Positions 1 through 8,400 of a stretch of DNA of 17,531 bases are shown here, piece after piece. The notes beneath the pieces were generated by a model. The model saw only the letters and a list, made by a program, of their open reading frames with translations. It searched no databases and was not told where the DNA came from. Each line of letters starts with the position of its first letter. Position 1 is the first letter of the stretch. The position numbers and the translations under genes are program-made. The DNA comes from an uncultured Prevotellaceae bacterium (GTDB lineage Bacteria; Bacteroidota; Bacteroidia; Bacteroidales; Bacteroidaceae), in contig OMXX01000086.1 of NCBI GenBank assembly GCA_900315105.1, positions 1 through 17,531 of the forward strand. The letters are read 5' to 3'.

Positions 1-170
1 AAGGCGCGACTGAATTTTTGTCTACTCATAATTCTTAAATGATATTAAAATTTTAACATTTAAGCCTTTATGGGAGTCAACCTATTTCAGTACAAGACAG
101 AAGAACTTTCTATAAATAACATTTAAATCGCTATATATCAACACTTTGCATTATCTGTTTACTTTTCAAA

Positions 171-339
171 TGGTTCTATGGTTCTATAGTTCTATAATTT
201 TTAAACACACCCTACAAAACTCGTTTTTAGAGCCATAATATATAATATATATAATTATATATATTATATATTATGAATTGGAAGTCCGAAAAATAGGGGG
301 TGTCTCTAAAAATTATAGAACTATAGAACCATAGAACCA
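171..339. repeat. Large nested palindrome of GGTTCTAT words
   Basis: A perfect 33-bp inverted repeat pairs 171-203 with 307-339. Each arm consists of three iterations of a GGTTCTAT/GTTCTATA word, reading toward the centre on the left and mirrored on the right. Between the arms, 234-275 is a perfect 42-bp palindrome made almost only of A and T. Its centre (254/255) coincides with that of the outer arms, so the whole 169 bp could extrude as one cruciform. The spacers between inner and outer parts are partly symmetric too (ACACCCT on the left, AGGGGGTGT on the right). The function is unknown. Candidates are a protein-loading site, a mobile-element end or a recombination site. Confidence 0.85.
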
Positions 340-400
340 AAAACAGGGGGAGAGAGATTGAATATCTCCGAGTATGAGTCAAATTTAGAAGGTATTCTCA

Positions 401-443
401 CCTCCGTTCCAAGTCCGTTTCAGGTCCGTTCCAAGTCCGTTCC
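401..443 (+). repeat. 11-bp tandem repeat, AAGTCCGTTCC type
   Basis: Three full 11-bp units follow a partial one: CTCCGTTCC (402-410), AAGTCCGTTTC (411-421), AGGTCCGTTCC (422-432) and AAGTCCGTTCC (433-443). The same unit occurs on the opposite strand at 14981-15006, again beside a large palindromic array. It begins 62 bp downstream of the palindrome ending at 339. Confidence 0.85.
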
Positions 444-493
444 AAAGAATGGGAGTTACTTGGGACTTACTTAGAAACTGCGAGGGTATTGAA

Positions 494-524
494 CTTTTTC
501 ATATCCTCATTTATGAGGAAAAAG
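494..524. terminator. Hairpin with T/A-rich flanks, possible bidirectional terminator
   Basis: CCTCAT (505-510) and ATGAGG (513-518) form a 6-bp stem with a TT loop. The flanks CTTTTT (494-499) and AAAAAG (519-524) could extend it around a small bulge. The A/T flanks would suit termination in either direction. It lies upstream of the receptor-gene promoter and could insulate it from transcription entering from the left. No gene that it would terminate is visible in the window. Confidence 0.4.
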
Positions 525-568
525 ACATTATTCTAAAGAAATTTTACATAAATGTGACGAATTTTTTG

Positions 569-576
569 TAACTTTG
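569..576 (+). promoter_or_regulatory. Bacteroidota -7 box TAACTTTG for the TonB receptor gene
   Basis: TAACTTTG matches the Bacteroidota -7 consensus TAnnTTTG. No good TTTG -33 box is present at the usual 19-20 bp spacing. A TTTT run at 542-545 is the nearest candidate, with a spacer of 23. Transcription from here would give a leader of roughly 170 nt carrying the 79-bp repeats before the start codon at 752. Confidence 0.5.
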
Positions 577-747
577 CACTCGCAAATCAGAGACGTGCGC
601 CAGCCTTTAGGGCTGACACGCACTATTTGCTTCGTGCGAGGTGTTTCACACGTTGCAATCGCAAATTGGAGACGTGCGCCAGCCTTTAGGGCTGACATGC
701 ACTATTTTCTTCGTGCGAACCTAAAGGTTTGTCACTCGCAAATCAGA
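577..747 (+). repeat. Tandem ~79-bp hairpin repeats in the leader of the receptor gene
   Basis: Two near-identical units begin at 577 and 656, and a third, truncated unit (CACTCGCAAATCAG) begins at 733 and runs to the start codon. Each full unit shares GACGTGCGCCAGCCTTTAG and can fold with GTGCG pairing CGCAC around CAGCC/GGCTG. In unit 1, GCAAAT (582-587) can also pair with ATTTGC (625-630). A competing hairpin pairs CGCAC (619-623) with GTGCG (634-638), so alternative folds exist. AACC/GGTT at 718-729 forms one more small hairpin. It may be a duplicated regulatory leader or simply a dispersed intergenic repeat. Confidence 0.7.
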
Positions 748-751
748 AAAA

Positions 752-3202
752 ATGTCACAATTATTGTTAGCATCGCTGCTTTGCGCAGCGTTGAATATTC
801 AGGAGAACGCCACCACAGATACACTCAAACAAGTTGACTTGAAGGAACTGGAAATTGTTTCATCCTTCAAGGAAAACGGTTTGCTCAGACAACAGCCTTC
901 ATCCGTATCGCTCATAAGCCAGAAGACGATGGAGGCTAACCATATCACATCGCTAAAGGGAGTTAGCGGACTGGTCCCAAATCTGTTCATACCAGATTAT
1001 GGAAGTCGCCTGACGAGTGCTGTGTATATCAGAGGCATAGGCAGCAGGATCAACACGCCTGCTATCGGACTTTATGTGGATGATATCCCATACGTGGACA
1101 AATCGGCTTTCGATTTCGGCTTCTATGAAATAGAGCGCATGGATGTGCTTCGCGGTCCTCAAGGCACTCTGTACGGAAGAAACACGATGGGCGGTTTGGT
1201 GCGTATCTACACAAGGAATCCGAGGAACTACGAAGGTACAGATATTCACTTGGGAGCAAACAGCGGTAACAATCGCCTTTCAGCCTCTGTAACCCATTAC
1301 CACAAAGTATGCAGCGATTTCGCATTCTCTGCAGGTGGCTATTTCGAGAAGGCAAGCGGTTTCTTCCGCAATGATTTCACAGGAAAGAAGGTTGACGGAT
1401 TGGCATCAGGCGGTGGAAGGATGAGAGGTCTCTACACACCAACAGAGCGCCTCACCTTTGATATAAACATTAATTACGACTACTCTGACGAAGGAGCATA
1501 TCCTTATTTCTATACAGGCTCTACTACTGCCGAGGAGAACTATGGCAGTAAGATAGGGAAGATAACCAACAATCGTGAAAGCAGCTATCGCCGCGAACTT
1601 CTAAATACCGGCGTGAATATATGCTACAAAACCGACAAATGGCAGTTGAATGCCATTACCGGCTATCAGAACATCAACGACCGTATGTTCATGGATCAGG
1701 ATTTCCTCTCTGATGACATCTACACCTTAGAGCAGAAACAGCGAATCAATACTCTGACAGAAGAGATAACGCTAAAGAATCTTGGCGAGAGCAAATGGAA
1801 AAGAGTTACAGGTATCAATCTGATGCGTCAATGGTTGCATACAGAGGCTCCGGTAACATTCCACGAAGACGGCCTCAGATGGTTGGAAGGCAATATCAAT
1901 ACCGTTCTGCCCGACATGAACAGAATTGCCATGCTGAAGATGATGGGATTCACGGGTATGTCGCTAAATTTCCGCGGTGACAGACTCTCAATAAACGGCA
2001 CTTACGAAACGCCAATCACAGGTATAGCATTGTTCCATCAGTCTTCAATAGAGCTTTGCAACAACCTCACGGCTTCTCTCGGAGTACGTTTCGACTACGA
2101 GCACCAGAGCATGGAATATGCATCTCCTGCAGATGTGCTTTACGGCTTTGCGATGCCAAACGGCAACAACGAGAAGATGGCTGTTAATCTCCAGAATCTG
2201 GAATCGCACATAGGCTATTATGGAAGTCTCAAAAACGACAATTTCAGAGTCCTTCCGAAAATATCCCTGAAGTATGACTTCAACGCCAGTTCCAATATCT
2301 ACACATCAGTTGGTATGGGACAGCGTTCAGGCGGCTACAACATCCAGATGTTCAGCGACTTATTGCAAGGAGCTATGCGCGTGGACATGATGAGCGGAGT
2401 AAAGGAAGGCGTAGGTAATTACCTTGACTATCTCGCAGCCACGAATCCTAATATGCCGAAGGAAATTCCAGACCCGGATGCCCCAGGTCAGATGGTAGCA
2501 TTACCTCAGTTCGTGCGTAGGGTAATGGCACAGAATATGCCTCAGTTTGAGATACCTACCACAGAGCAGGTTGTCTATAAACCGGAATATTCATGGAACT
2601 TTGAGCTCGGCACCCATCTCACACTTGCCGACAAGCGCGTGATACTCGATGCTGCCGTTTTCTATAATCGCATACACAACCAGCAGATAGCACGTTTCGC
2701 TCCTTCCGGTCTTGGAAGAATGATGGTCAATGCCGGTAAGAGCCAGAGTTGTGGCGGCGAGATGAGCATGACATGGAGGCCTACCAACCAGCTTACCCTT
2801 ACAGGTAACTACGGCTTTACCCATTCAGAGTTCCTGAAGTATGATGACGGCAGCGGAAACGACTATTCCGGCAACTATGTGCCATACGTTCCAATGCATA
2901 CTGTAAACGCAGATGCAGCCTATATGTGGAACATCAAGAATGATATGAGCATCACGCTCGGCATCGGTTGCAACGGAGCAGGCAGAATATACTGGACAGA
3001 AGACAATACCGCAAGTCAGGCATTCTACAGCCAGCTGAATGCCCGAGCAACATTCCGCTCAAAGAACCTCGGAATAACACTCTGGGGCAAGAATCTCACA
3101 GACACGAAATATAACACGTTCTATTTCGTGAGTGCAAGTAGAGGCTACGAGCAGCACGGCAAGCCGCTTCATATCGGAATAGACATGAATATCAGCTTCT
3201 AA
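752..3202 (+). CDS. TonB-dependent outer-membrane receptor
   Basis: This is an 816-residue outer-membrane beta-barrel transporter that would import a ligand using TonB/ExbBD energy. A short hydrophobic leader (about residues 1-20) is followed by a possible TonB-box stretch (LKELEIVSS, 30-38). The plug domain (about 45-155) has the typical segments VYIRGIG, IGLYVDDIPY and ERMDVLRGPQGTLYGRN. The remainder is the 22-strand barrel, ending in the conserved GKNLTDTKY segment and a terminal Phe. It has no N-terminal carboxypeptidase-regulatory-like domain and no susD neighbour, so it is not a SusC-type glycan transporter. The plug resembles siderophore-type receptors, but the substrate cannot be read from the sequence. 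The leader lacks the usual basic n-region. A stop codon at 722-724 with no other in-frame ATG supports the start at 752. Confidence 0.92.
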   Translation: MSQLLLASLLCAALNIQENATTDTLKQVDLKELEIVSSFKENGLLRQQPSSVSLISQKTMEANHITSLKGVSGLVPNLFIPDYGSRLTSAVYIRGIGSRINTPAIGLYVDDIPYVDKSAFDFGFYEIERMDVLRGPQGTLYGRNTMGGLVRIYTRNPRNYEGTDIHLGANSGNNRLSASVTHYHKVCSDFAFSAGGYFEKASGFFRNDFTGKKVDGLASGGGRMRGLYTPTERLTFDININYDYSDEGAYPYFYTGSTTAEENYGSKIGKITNNRESSYRRELLNTGVNICYKTDKWQLNAITGYQNINDRMFMDQDFLSDDIYTLEQKQRINTLTEEITLKNLGESKWKRVTGINLMRQWLHTEAPVTFHEDGLRWLEGNINTVLPDMNRIAMLKMMGFTGMSLNFRGDRLSINGTYETPITGIALFHQSSIELCNNLTASLGVRFDYEHQSMEYASPADVLYGFAMPNGNNEKMAVNLQNLESHIGYYGSLKNDNFRVLPKISLKYDFNASSNIYTSVGMGQRSGGYNIQMFSDLLQGAMRVDMMSGVKEGVGNYLDYLAATNPNMPKEIPDPDAPGQMVALPQFVRRVMAQNMPQFEIPTTEQVVYKPEYSWNFELGTHLTLADKRVILDAAVFYNRIHNQQIARFAPSGLGRMMVNAGKSQSCGGEMSMTWRPTNQLTLTGNYGFTHSEFLKYDDGSGNDYSGNYVPYVPMHTVNADAAYMWNIKNDMSITLGIGCNGAGRIYWTEDNTASQAFYSQLNARATFRSKNLGITLWGKNLTDTKYNTFYFVSASRGYEQHGKPLHIGIDMNISF

Positions 3203-3215
3203 AAAACTGGAGAAT

Positions 3216-3251
3216 CCGGAAAAACCGGAAAAACCAGAAAAACAAGAAAAG
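3216..3251 (+). repeat. 9-bp tandem repeat CCGGAAAAA
   Basis: Four units in a row (3216-3224, 3225-3233, 3234-3242, 3243-3251) read CCGGAAAAA, CCGGAAAAA, CCAGAAAAA and CAAGAAAAG. They lie in the 82-bp gap between the receptor stop codon and the start of the 198-aa gene, upstream of the AAAAGGAAAA start region. The decreasing match suggests slippage-generated sequence. No terminator is seen in the gap, so the two genes may be co-transcribed. Confidence 0.75.
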
Positions 3252-3284
3252 TAACAATAACTTAAAATAAAAACAAAAGGAAAA

Positions 3285-3881
3285 ATGAAAAAAACATTTA
3301 CTCTTTTCACAATTATCTTCGCATGCCTCACAGCAATGGCACAGCATGGAGAGATGAAGTTTGCCGGTCCTTCTAAATTTGGCGTAGAAGAAATGAACGC
3401 ATGGCAGGAAAACGAGAAAGACGTTATCATCTTCAAGATGAACAGCACCTCAGAGGCTGACATCACATTACCTGCGCTCACCTACAACAAAATGAATGTG
3501 ACAATCCCAAGTTTCACTATTCACAACCTCAAGTTCGACTATGACATGGCTACACGCAATGCCTCATTCCCAGAGCAAGAATATGTGGAGACAATCAAGG
3601 TCGGCGACGAGGAGAAGACTGTCAAAGGCTCTTCATTCAAGGCTGAATATAATGCAACCGAGAAGAGTTTCAAGATTACCACCAAGCTCTCTTATGGCAA
3701 GATGCCTGTTGTAGTAACATATATCATTGATGCTGTATATGTCAAGGAGGAAACAACAGGTATCAATTCCGTAGCAGCAAGCAACGCACAGCCTATCTAT
3801 TACGACCTGTCTGGCCGTAAGGTTGCAGAGCCAAAGGCTAATGGAATATATATCGTAAACGGTAAGAAAATGATGAAATAA
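3285..3881 (+). CDS. Exported calycin-like protein with C-terminal sorting-tail-like segment
   Basis: This 198-residue protein starts with a clear signal peptide (MKKTFTLFTIIFACLTAMAQ, cleavage after about residue 20). Residues 25-155 are beta-rich, with alternating hydrophobic strands such as ITLPALTYNKMNVTIPSFTI. The pattern resembles the small Bacteroidales calycin-like (lipocalin-like) proteins; I base this on pattern only. Residues 160-198 read as a linker (TGINSV) followed by IYYDLSGRKV and GIYIVNGKKMMK, the compact C-terminal tail common on secreted Prevotella proteins and reminiscent of type IX secretion sorting domains. The gene follows the receptor gene by 82 bp and could encode an accessory ligand-binding protein for it. 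A GGA precedes the ATG within an A-rich run. Export is well supported, but the ligand is unknown. Confidence 0.75.
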   Translation: MKKTFTLFTIIFACLTAMAQHGEMKFAGPSKFGVEEMNAWQENEKDVIIFKMNSTSEADITLPALTYNKMNVTIPSFTIHNLKFDYDMATRNASFPEQEYVETIKVGDEEKTVKGSSFKAEYNATEKSFKITTKLSYGKMPVVVTYIIDAVYVKEETTGINSVAASNAQPIYYDLSGRKVAEPKANGIYIVNGKKMMK

Positions 3882-3912
3882 ATACCACATCTTTACCAGA
3901 AAAGCACTAACG

Positions 3913-3965
3913 ATTAATCGCCTTAGGACGCGTTATACTGACTATACGCTCCAAAGGCGATTAAT
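3913..3965 (+). terminator. Long hairpin between the calycin-like gene and aroA
   Basis: ATTAATCGCCTT (3913-3924) pairs perfectly with AAGGCGATTAAT (3954-3965). The loop holds a second helix, GCG(T)TATA with TATACGC (3930-3949). A T-rich tail (TTGTTTGTTT) follows, so it could terminate the upstream transcript. Its 3' half (3940-3968) closely resembles aroA codons 3-13 (4082-4110), as discussed in the findings. Confidence 0.6.
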
Positions 3966-4071
3966 TGTTTGTTTCCTAAAGCATATTCTGTCATTTATAA
4001 AGCCCTCTACAATAAAAACGATAATGGGCACGTTATATATTTAATATATAAAAATACAAACGAAACTGAAA

Positions 4072-5331
4072 ATGCGATATAGACTATACGCCCCAAAGGC
4101 AATTGATTGTGTAATAAATCTTCCGGCTTCCAAAAGCATAAGCAACCGTGCCCTCGTTATCAATGCTCTTTCGGGCAGTAAGGAGGTACCAGAAAACCTC
4201 AGCGACTGTGACGATACCGATGTTATGGTAAATGCCTTGCGCAATATGCCATACGAGATAAATATCAAGGCGGCAGGTACGGCAATGCGCTTCACCTCTG
4301 CCCTACTCTCCGTTTCCGAGGGTGAGGAGCACGTTATAACAGGCACCGACCGTATGAAGCATCGCCCTATCGAAGTGCTCGTAAACGCCTTGCGCAACCT
4401 CGGTGCCGATATTGAGTATGCAGGAGAAGAAGGTTTTCCACCTCTGAAAATCCGCGGAAAAAAGTTGGCTGGCGGTCTGCTTGAGATTCCGGGCAACGTA
4501 TCTTCACAGTATATCTCAGCATTACTGATGATAGGTCCAAGACTGACAAACGGTCTTACTTTGCATCTTACAGGCGATATCATCTCACGCCCTTACATCG
4601 AAATGACCATCTGCACTATGCAGGAGTTCGGAGCTGACGTGGAATGGACCGACGCCTCTACCATCCGCGTAAAGGCTGGTGGCTACAAGGAGCGCCCTTT
4701 CTTCATTGAGAACGACTGGAGCGCATCAAGCTATTGGTACGAGATGGCGGCTCTGATGAATAAGGCTAACGCAAATGCAAATATTACGCTTACAGGCCTC
4801 ATGGACGGTTCCCGACAAGGAGATTCTGCCATCAGGTATATGTTCAGCGTACTTGGCGTGAAGACCGCTTTCAAGACGAGAAAGAAACTCGTACCAACAA
4901 ACGTGGCTCTAAAGGCTCAGAAATGTATGATGCCACGCTTCGACTTCGATTTCATCAACCAACCTGACCTTGCCCAGACCCTCGTGGTATGCACAGCATT
5001 GATGGGAATCCCATTCCGTTTCTCAGGACTACAGACCCTCCGCATCAAGGAGACCGACCGCATCGCAGCTCTCAAGAAGGAGATGAAGAAACTTGGCTAT
5101 GTACTCGATGATTCAGAAGAGGGAGTTCTTTCTTGGGATGGTACTCGTTGCGAGCCAGACAAAGAACCAGCTATCGACACCTACGAGGATCACCGCATGG
5201 CAATGGCATTCGCTCCGGCAGCAATTTTCTTCCCAGGTCTCATCATCAACAATCCCGAGGTTGTGAGCAAAAGCTATCCTAAGTTCTGGGATAACCTGAA
5301 GGAAGCTGGGTGGGAAATAAAAGAACAATAG
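4072..5331 (+). CDS. aroA: 3-phosphoshikimate 1-carboxyvinyltransferase (EPSP synthase)
   Basis: AroA transfers enolpyruvyl from phosphoenolpyruvate to shikimate-3-phosphate in the cytoplasmic chorismate pathway. At 419 residues it has the usual length. The signature residues are in place: LPASKSISNRAL (18-28, catalytic Lys21 and Arg26), AGTAMRF (68-74), RMKHRPIEVL (94-103), SSQY (144-147), PDLAQTL (298-304, with the acidic Asp299), KETDR (326-330) and DHRMAMAF (373-380), plus Lys400 in the VSKSYPKFW segment. Both mirror-image lobes appear complete. The ATG at 4072 gives the expected N-terminus and follows an A-rich, SD-less leader. It is separated from porW by a GC-rich repeat and need not be in the same transcript. 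The first dozen codons resemble the upstream hairpin. Confidence 0.97.
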   Translation: MRYRLYAPKAIDCVINLPASKSISNRALVINALSGSKEVPENLSDCDDTDVMVNALRNMPYEINIKAAGTAMRFTSALLSVSEGEEHVITGTDRMKHRPIEVLVNALRNLGADIEYAGEEGFPPLKIRGKKLAGGLLEIPGNVSSQYISALLMIGPRLTNGLTLHLTGDIISRPYIEMTICTMQEFGADVEWTDASTIRVKAGGYKERPFFIENDWSASSYWYEMAALMNKANANANITLTGLMDGSRQGDSAIRYMFSVLGVKTAFKTRKKLVPTNVALKAQKCMMPRFDFDFINQPDLAQTLVVCTALMGIPFRFSGLQTLRIKETDRIAALKKEMKKLGYVLDDSEEGVLSWDGTRCEPDKEPAIDTYEDHRMAMAFAPAAIFFPGLIINNPEVVSKSYPKFWDNLKEAGWEIKEQ

Positions 5332-5373
5332 ACCCACCCCAACCCCTCCCATAAAGGGAGGGGAGTAGTTACC
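5332..5373. repeat. GC-rich palindromic repeat, copy a (left arm of inverted pair)
   Basis: It starts directly at the aroA stop codon. CCCCTCCC (5343-5350) pairs with GGGAGGGG (5356-5363) across ATAAA, so it may also act as the aroA terminator. An inverted copy lies at 5487-5526. Its end, GGGGAGTAGTTAC, recurs after porW at 9157-9169, which marks a dispersed repeat family. Confidence 0.75.
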
Positions 5374-5420
5374 ATCTTCTAATCACAAAATCACAAGGAT
5401 AAGACGGATTCATAACACCT

Positions 5421-8400
5421 TTGCCATCCATACACACTATAATATGCAACATGCTTTCGCTACTGACCTCAATAGCGAAAAGACTATCTACTCCCCTCCA
5501 TTTATGGGAGGGGCTGGGGGTGGGTCTGCTTGTTTGCATTTCCATTACATCCTGTTCAAACAAGAAGAACACGGCGCAGACTCGTTGGTGGCAGGCATTC
5601 ACAGCGAAATACAACACATACTATAACGGCACGCTTGCATATATCGATGCCTCTTTGGAGAAAGAGAACGGCAACCAAGACAACTACACCGAGATGCTGC
5701 CTCTATATACCGTGGGCAACAAGGCAAGTCGCGAACTTGGAAAGAGCAACTACGAAATCGCTATTGAGAAATGCCAGAAGACAATCAAGCTCCATAGCAT
5801 CACGGCACGTCCGGAATGGAAGAAGTCACGCAAAAAGACGGAAAAGGACATAGAATGGCTTAACCGTAAGGAGTACAACCCTTTCCTCTGGCGAGCATGG
5901 ATGCTCATGGGACGCTCACAGTTCTATAAGGGCGACTTCGACGAGGCTGCCTCCACTTTCACCTATATGTGCCGTCTGTACAAGACACAGCCCGCCATCT
6001 ATGGTAAGGCTCGTGCATGGCTGGCAAAGTGCTATATCGAGCAGGACTGGATATACGATGCCGAGGATGTAATTCGCAATATGCAGCGCGATTCCATTGA
6101 CTGGCGTGCGCAGAAGGAATGGGACTACACATACGCCGACTACTACCTCCACATCGGTGATATGGAGAATGCGGCAAAGTATCTGCGAAAGGTTGTGAAA
6201 CATGAGATGCGCTCAAAGCAACGTGCCCGTGAATACTACCTTCTCGGACAGGTAGAGGCTGCCCTCGGACATAAGGACGAGGCATACAAGGCATTCAAGA
6301 AGGTTATCCGCCAGAACCCTCCTTACGAGGTGGAGTTCAATGCCCGCATCGCTATGACCGAGGTCCTTGCCGACGGCACTCAGGCACGAAAGATGATTAG
6401 TCGCCTGAAACGCATGGCATCCGACGAGAACAACAAGGAATACCTCGATCAGGTATATTATGCCATCGGTAATATCTACCTCACCCTGAAAGATACCACA
6501 CAGGCTATCTACGCTTACGAGACAGGTAACACGAAGGCTACACGCTCTGGCATCGAGAAGGGTGTGCTGCTTCTACATCTCGGCGACCTATACTGGGCAA
6601 AGGAGAAATACGGCGATGCCGGACGTTGCTACGGCGAGGCTATCGGACTTCTCGACAAGGACCGCGACGACTACGAGCAACTTTCAGAGCGCAGTAAGAT
6701 ACTCGACGAACTCACGCCATATACCAATGCCATAGAGCTTCAGGACTCTCTCCAGCTTCTTGCCAAGATGAGTGAGAAAGACCGTAACGCAGCTATCGAC
6801 CGCGTGATAACCGCCTTGAAGAAGAAGGAGAAGGAAGAGCGCGACAAGGAGGCTGAGGAGAAAGTGGCTGCCGCACAGGAAAAGTATAATACCGGACAAA
6901 GACAGAACAACACCCGCACTCCGCAGAACAACCGTGCTACAGGAAGAAGAGAGGCTACTTGGTATTTCTACAACCCTACCACCGTACAGCAGGGTAAGCA
7001 AGCCTTCGCCCGCATGTGGGGTAAGCGCGACAACGTGGATAACTGGCAGCGCGCAAACAAATCCAACGTAGGTGACTTCGCAAGCGAATATGCTCAGGAA
7101 CCAGAATATACCGAGGAGCAGCGCGACTCCATTGCAGCCGTTGAGGAAAAGGCGGAGAAGGAGAAAGCTCGTCTTGACACCGCAGCCAACGACCCTCACA
7201 AGCGTGAGTATTACCTTGCACAGATTCCATTCACCCCAGAACAGCTTGAGGAGAGCAATGCCCAGATTGAGGACGGTCTGTTCCATTCCGGCATCATCTT
7301 CAAGGACAAGCTCGACAACCTCAACCTATCCGAGAAATCGTTCATGCGTCTGCTCCGTGACTTCCCAGAAACACAGACAAAGGACGAGGTGTATTATCAC
7401 ATGTTCCTCCTCTACTCTCGCAAGGGCGATAATCTCAAGGCACAGGCATATCTTAATAGGCTGAAGAATGAGTGTGCAGACTCCAAGTGGACCACCATTC
7501 TCACCGACCCGTATTTCGAGGACAATGCGAAATATGGCACTCATCTCGAGGACTCTCTCTATGCTGCCACATACGATGCCTTCAAGAACGACCGCTTCGA
7601 GGAGGTGAAGAACAATACCGCCATATCCGACAGGCGCTTCCCTCTTGGCGACAACAGGGATAAGTTCCTGTTCATCTCCGGACTCAGCCAGCTCAACGAA
7701 GGCGATGCCGACGGTTGTCTTGCCCGACTCGACACCCTCGTAAAGGCATATCCGCAGAGCAAGGTAAGCGAACTTGCGGGTATGATAATCAACGGAGTAC
7801 GTCAAGGCCGTACCCTTGTGGGCGGAAACTTCAGCATGGAGGATGTATGGAACCGCCGTACAGCCGTGATGTCGGATAAAGACACTACGAATGCCAAGGG
7901 ATTCTCCGACGAACGCAATACGGAGTTCACCTTCCTGTTCGTGTATAACCCAGACTCTATAAGCGAGAACAAGCTGCTGTTCCAATTGGCAAGGTTCAAC
8001 TTCACCAACTTCGTGGTGCGCAACTTCAACATAGAGATTGCCGATGCCGCAGGCCTTCATCACATGATGGTGACTGGCTTCCGCTCTTTCGACGAGGCTC
8101 GTCAGTATGCCCGAGTACTATATAAGAACGACGGAATGATGAATGCTGCAAAGGGTAGCCGCTCGGTTGTGATAAGCAATGAGAACCTCCCTATGCTCGG
8201 CACACAGTATAGCTACAACGACTACGATGCCTTCTATACAGAGCACTTCCAGCCTCTCAAGGCCGACAATCCTTATATGCTCTACGAGCCTGACTACGAC
8301 GAGAAGGAGATTGAGAAGGACTTGAACAGAAGGAACGTGAACGTTGCTCCTGCCCTGCCTTCCGAGACCGTCGCACCTAATGGCGCAGCACCTGTTTCCG

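Larger units (their letters stand above)
1..568. other. Non-coding, repeat-bearing left region
   Basis: No credible coding sequence is visible on either strand in this AT-rich stretch. It contains the palindrome at 171-339, the 11-bp tandem repeat at 401-443 and the hairpin at 494-524, each listed separately. Positions 1-170 are AT-rich with no structure I can name. Confidence 0.7.

Noticed and set aside
171..339. Invertible promoter of the Bacteroides phase-variation type
   Set aside because: The inverted arms would allow inversion, but the centre is itself a palindrome and no TAnnTTTG promoter is found inside, so flipping would change almost nothing.
574..837. 87-aa open frame over the leader repeats and the receptor gene start
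   Set aside because: It is made by translating the 79-bp repeats and the receptor 5' end in another frame; composition is not protein-like and it overlaps a well-supported gene.
7326..8063. 245-aa minus-strand frame inside porW
   Set aside because: Antisense shadow of the conserved porW reading frame.
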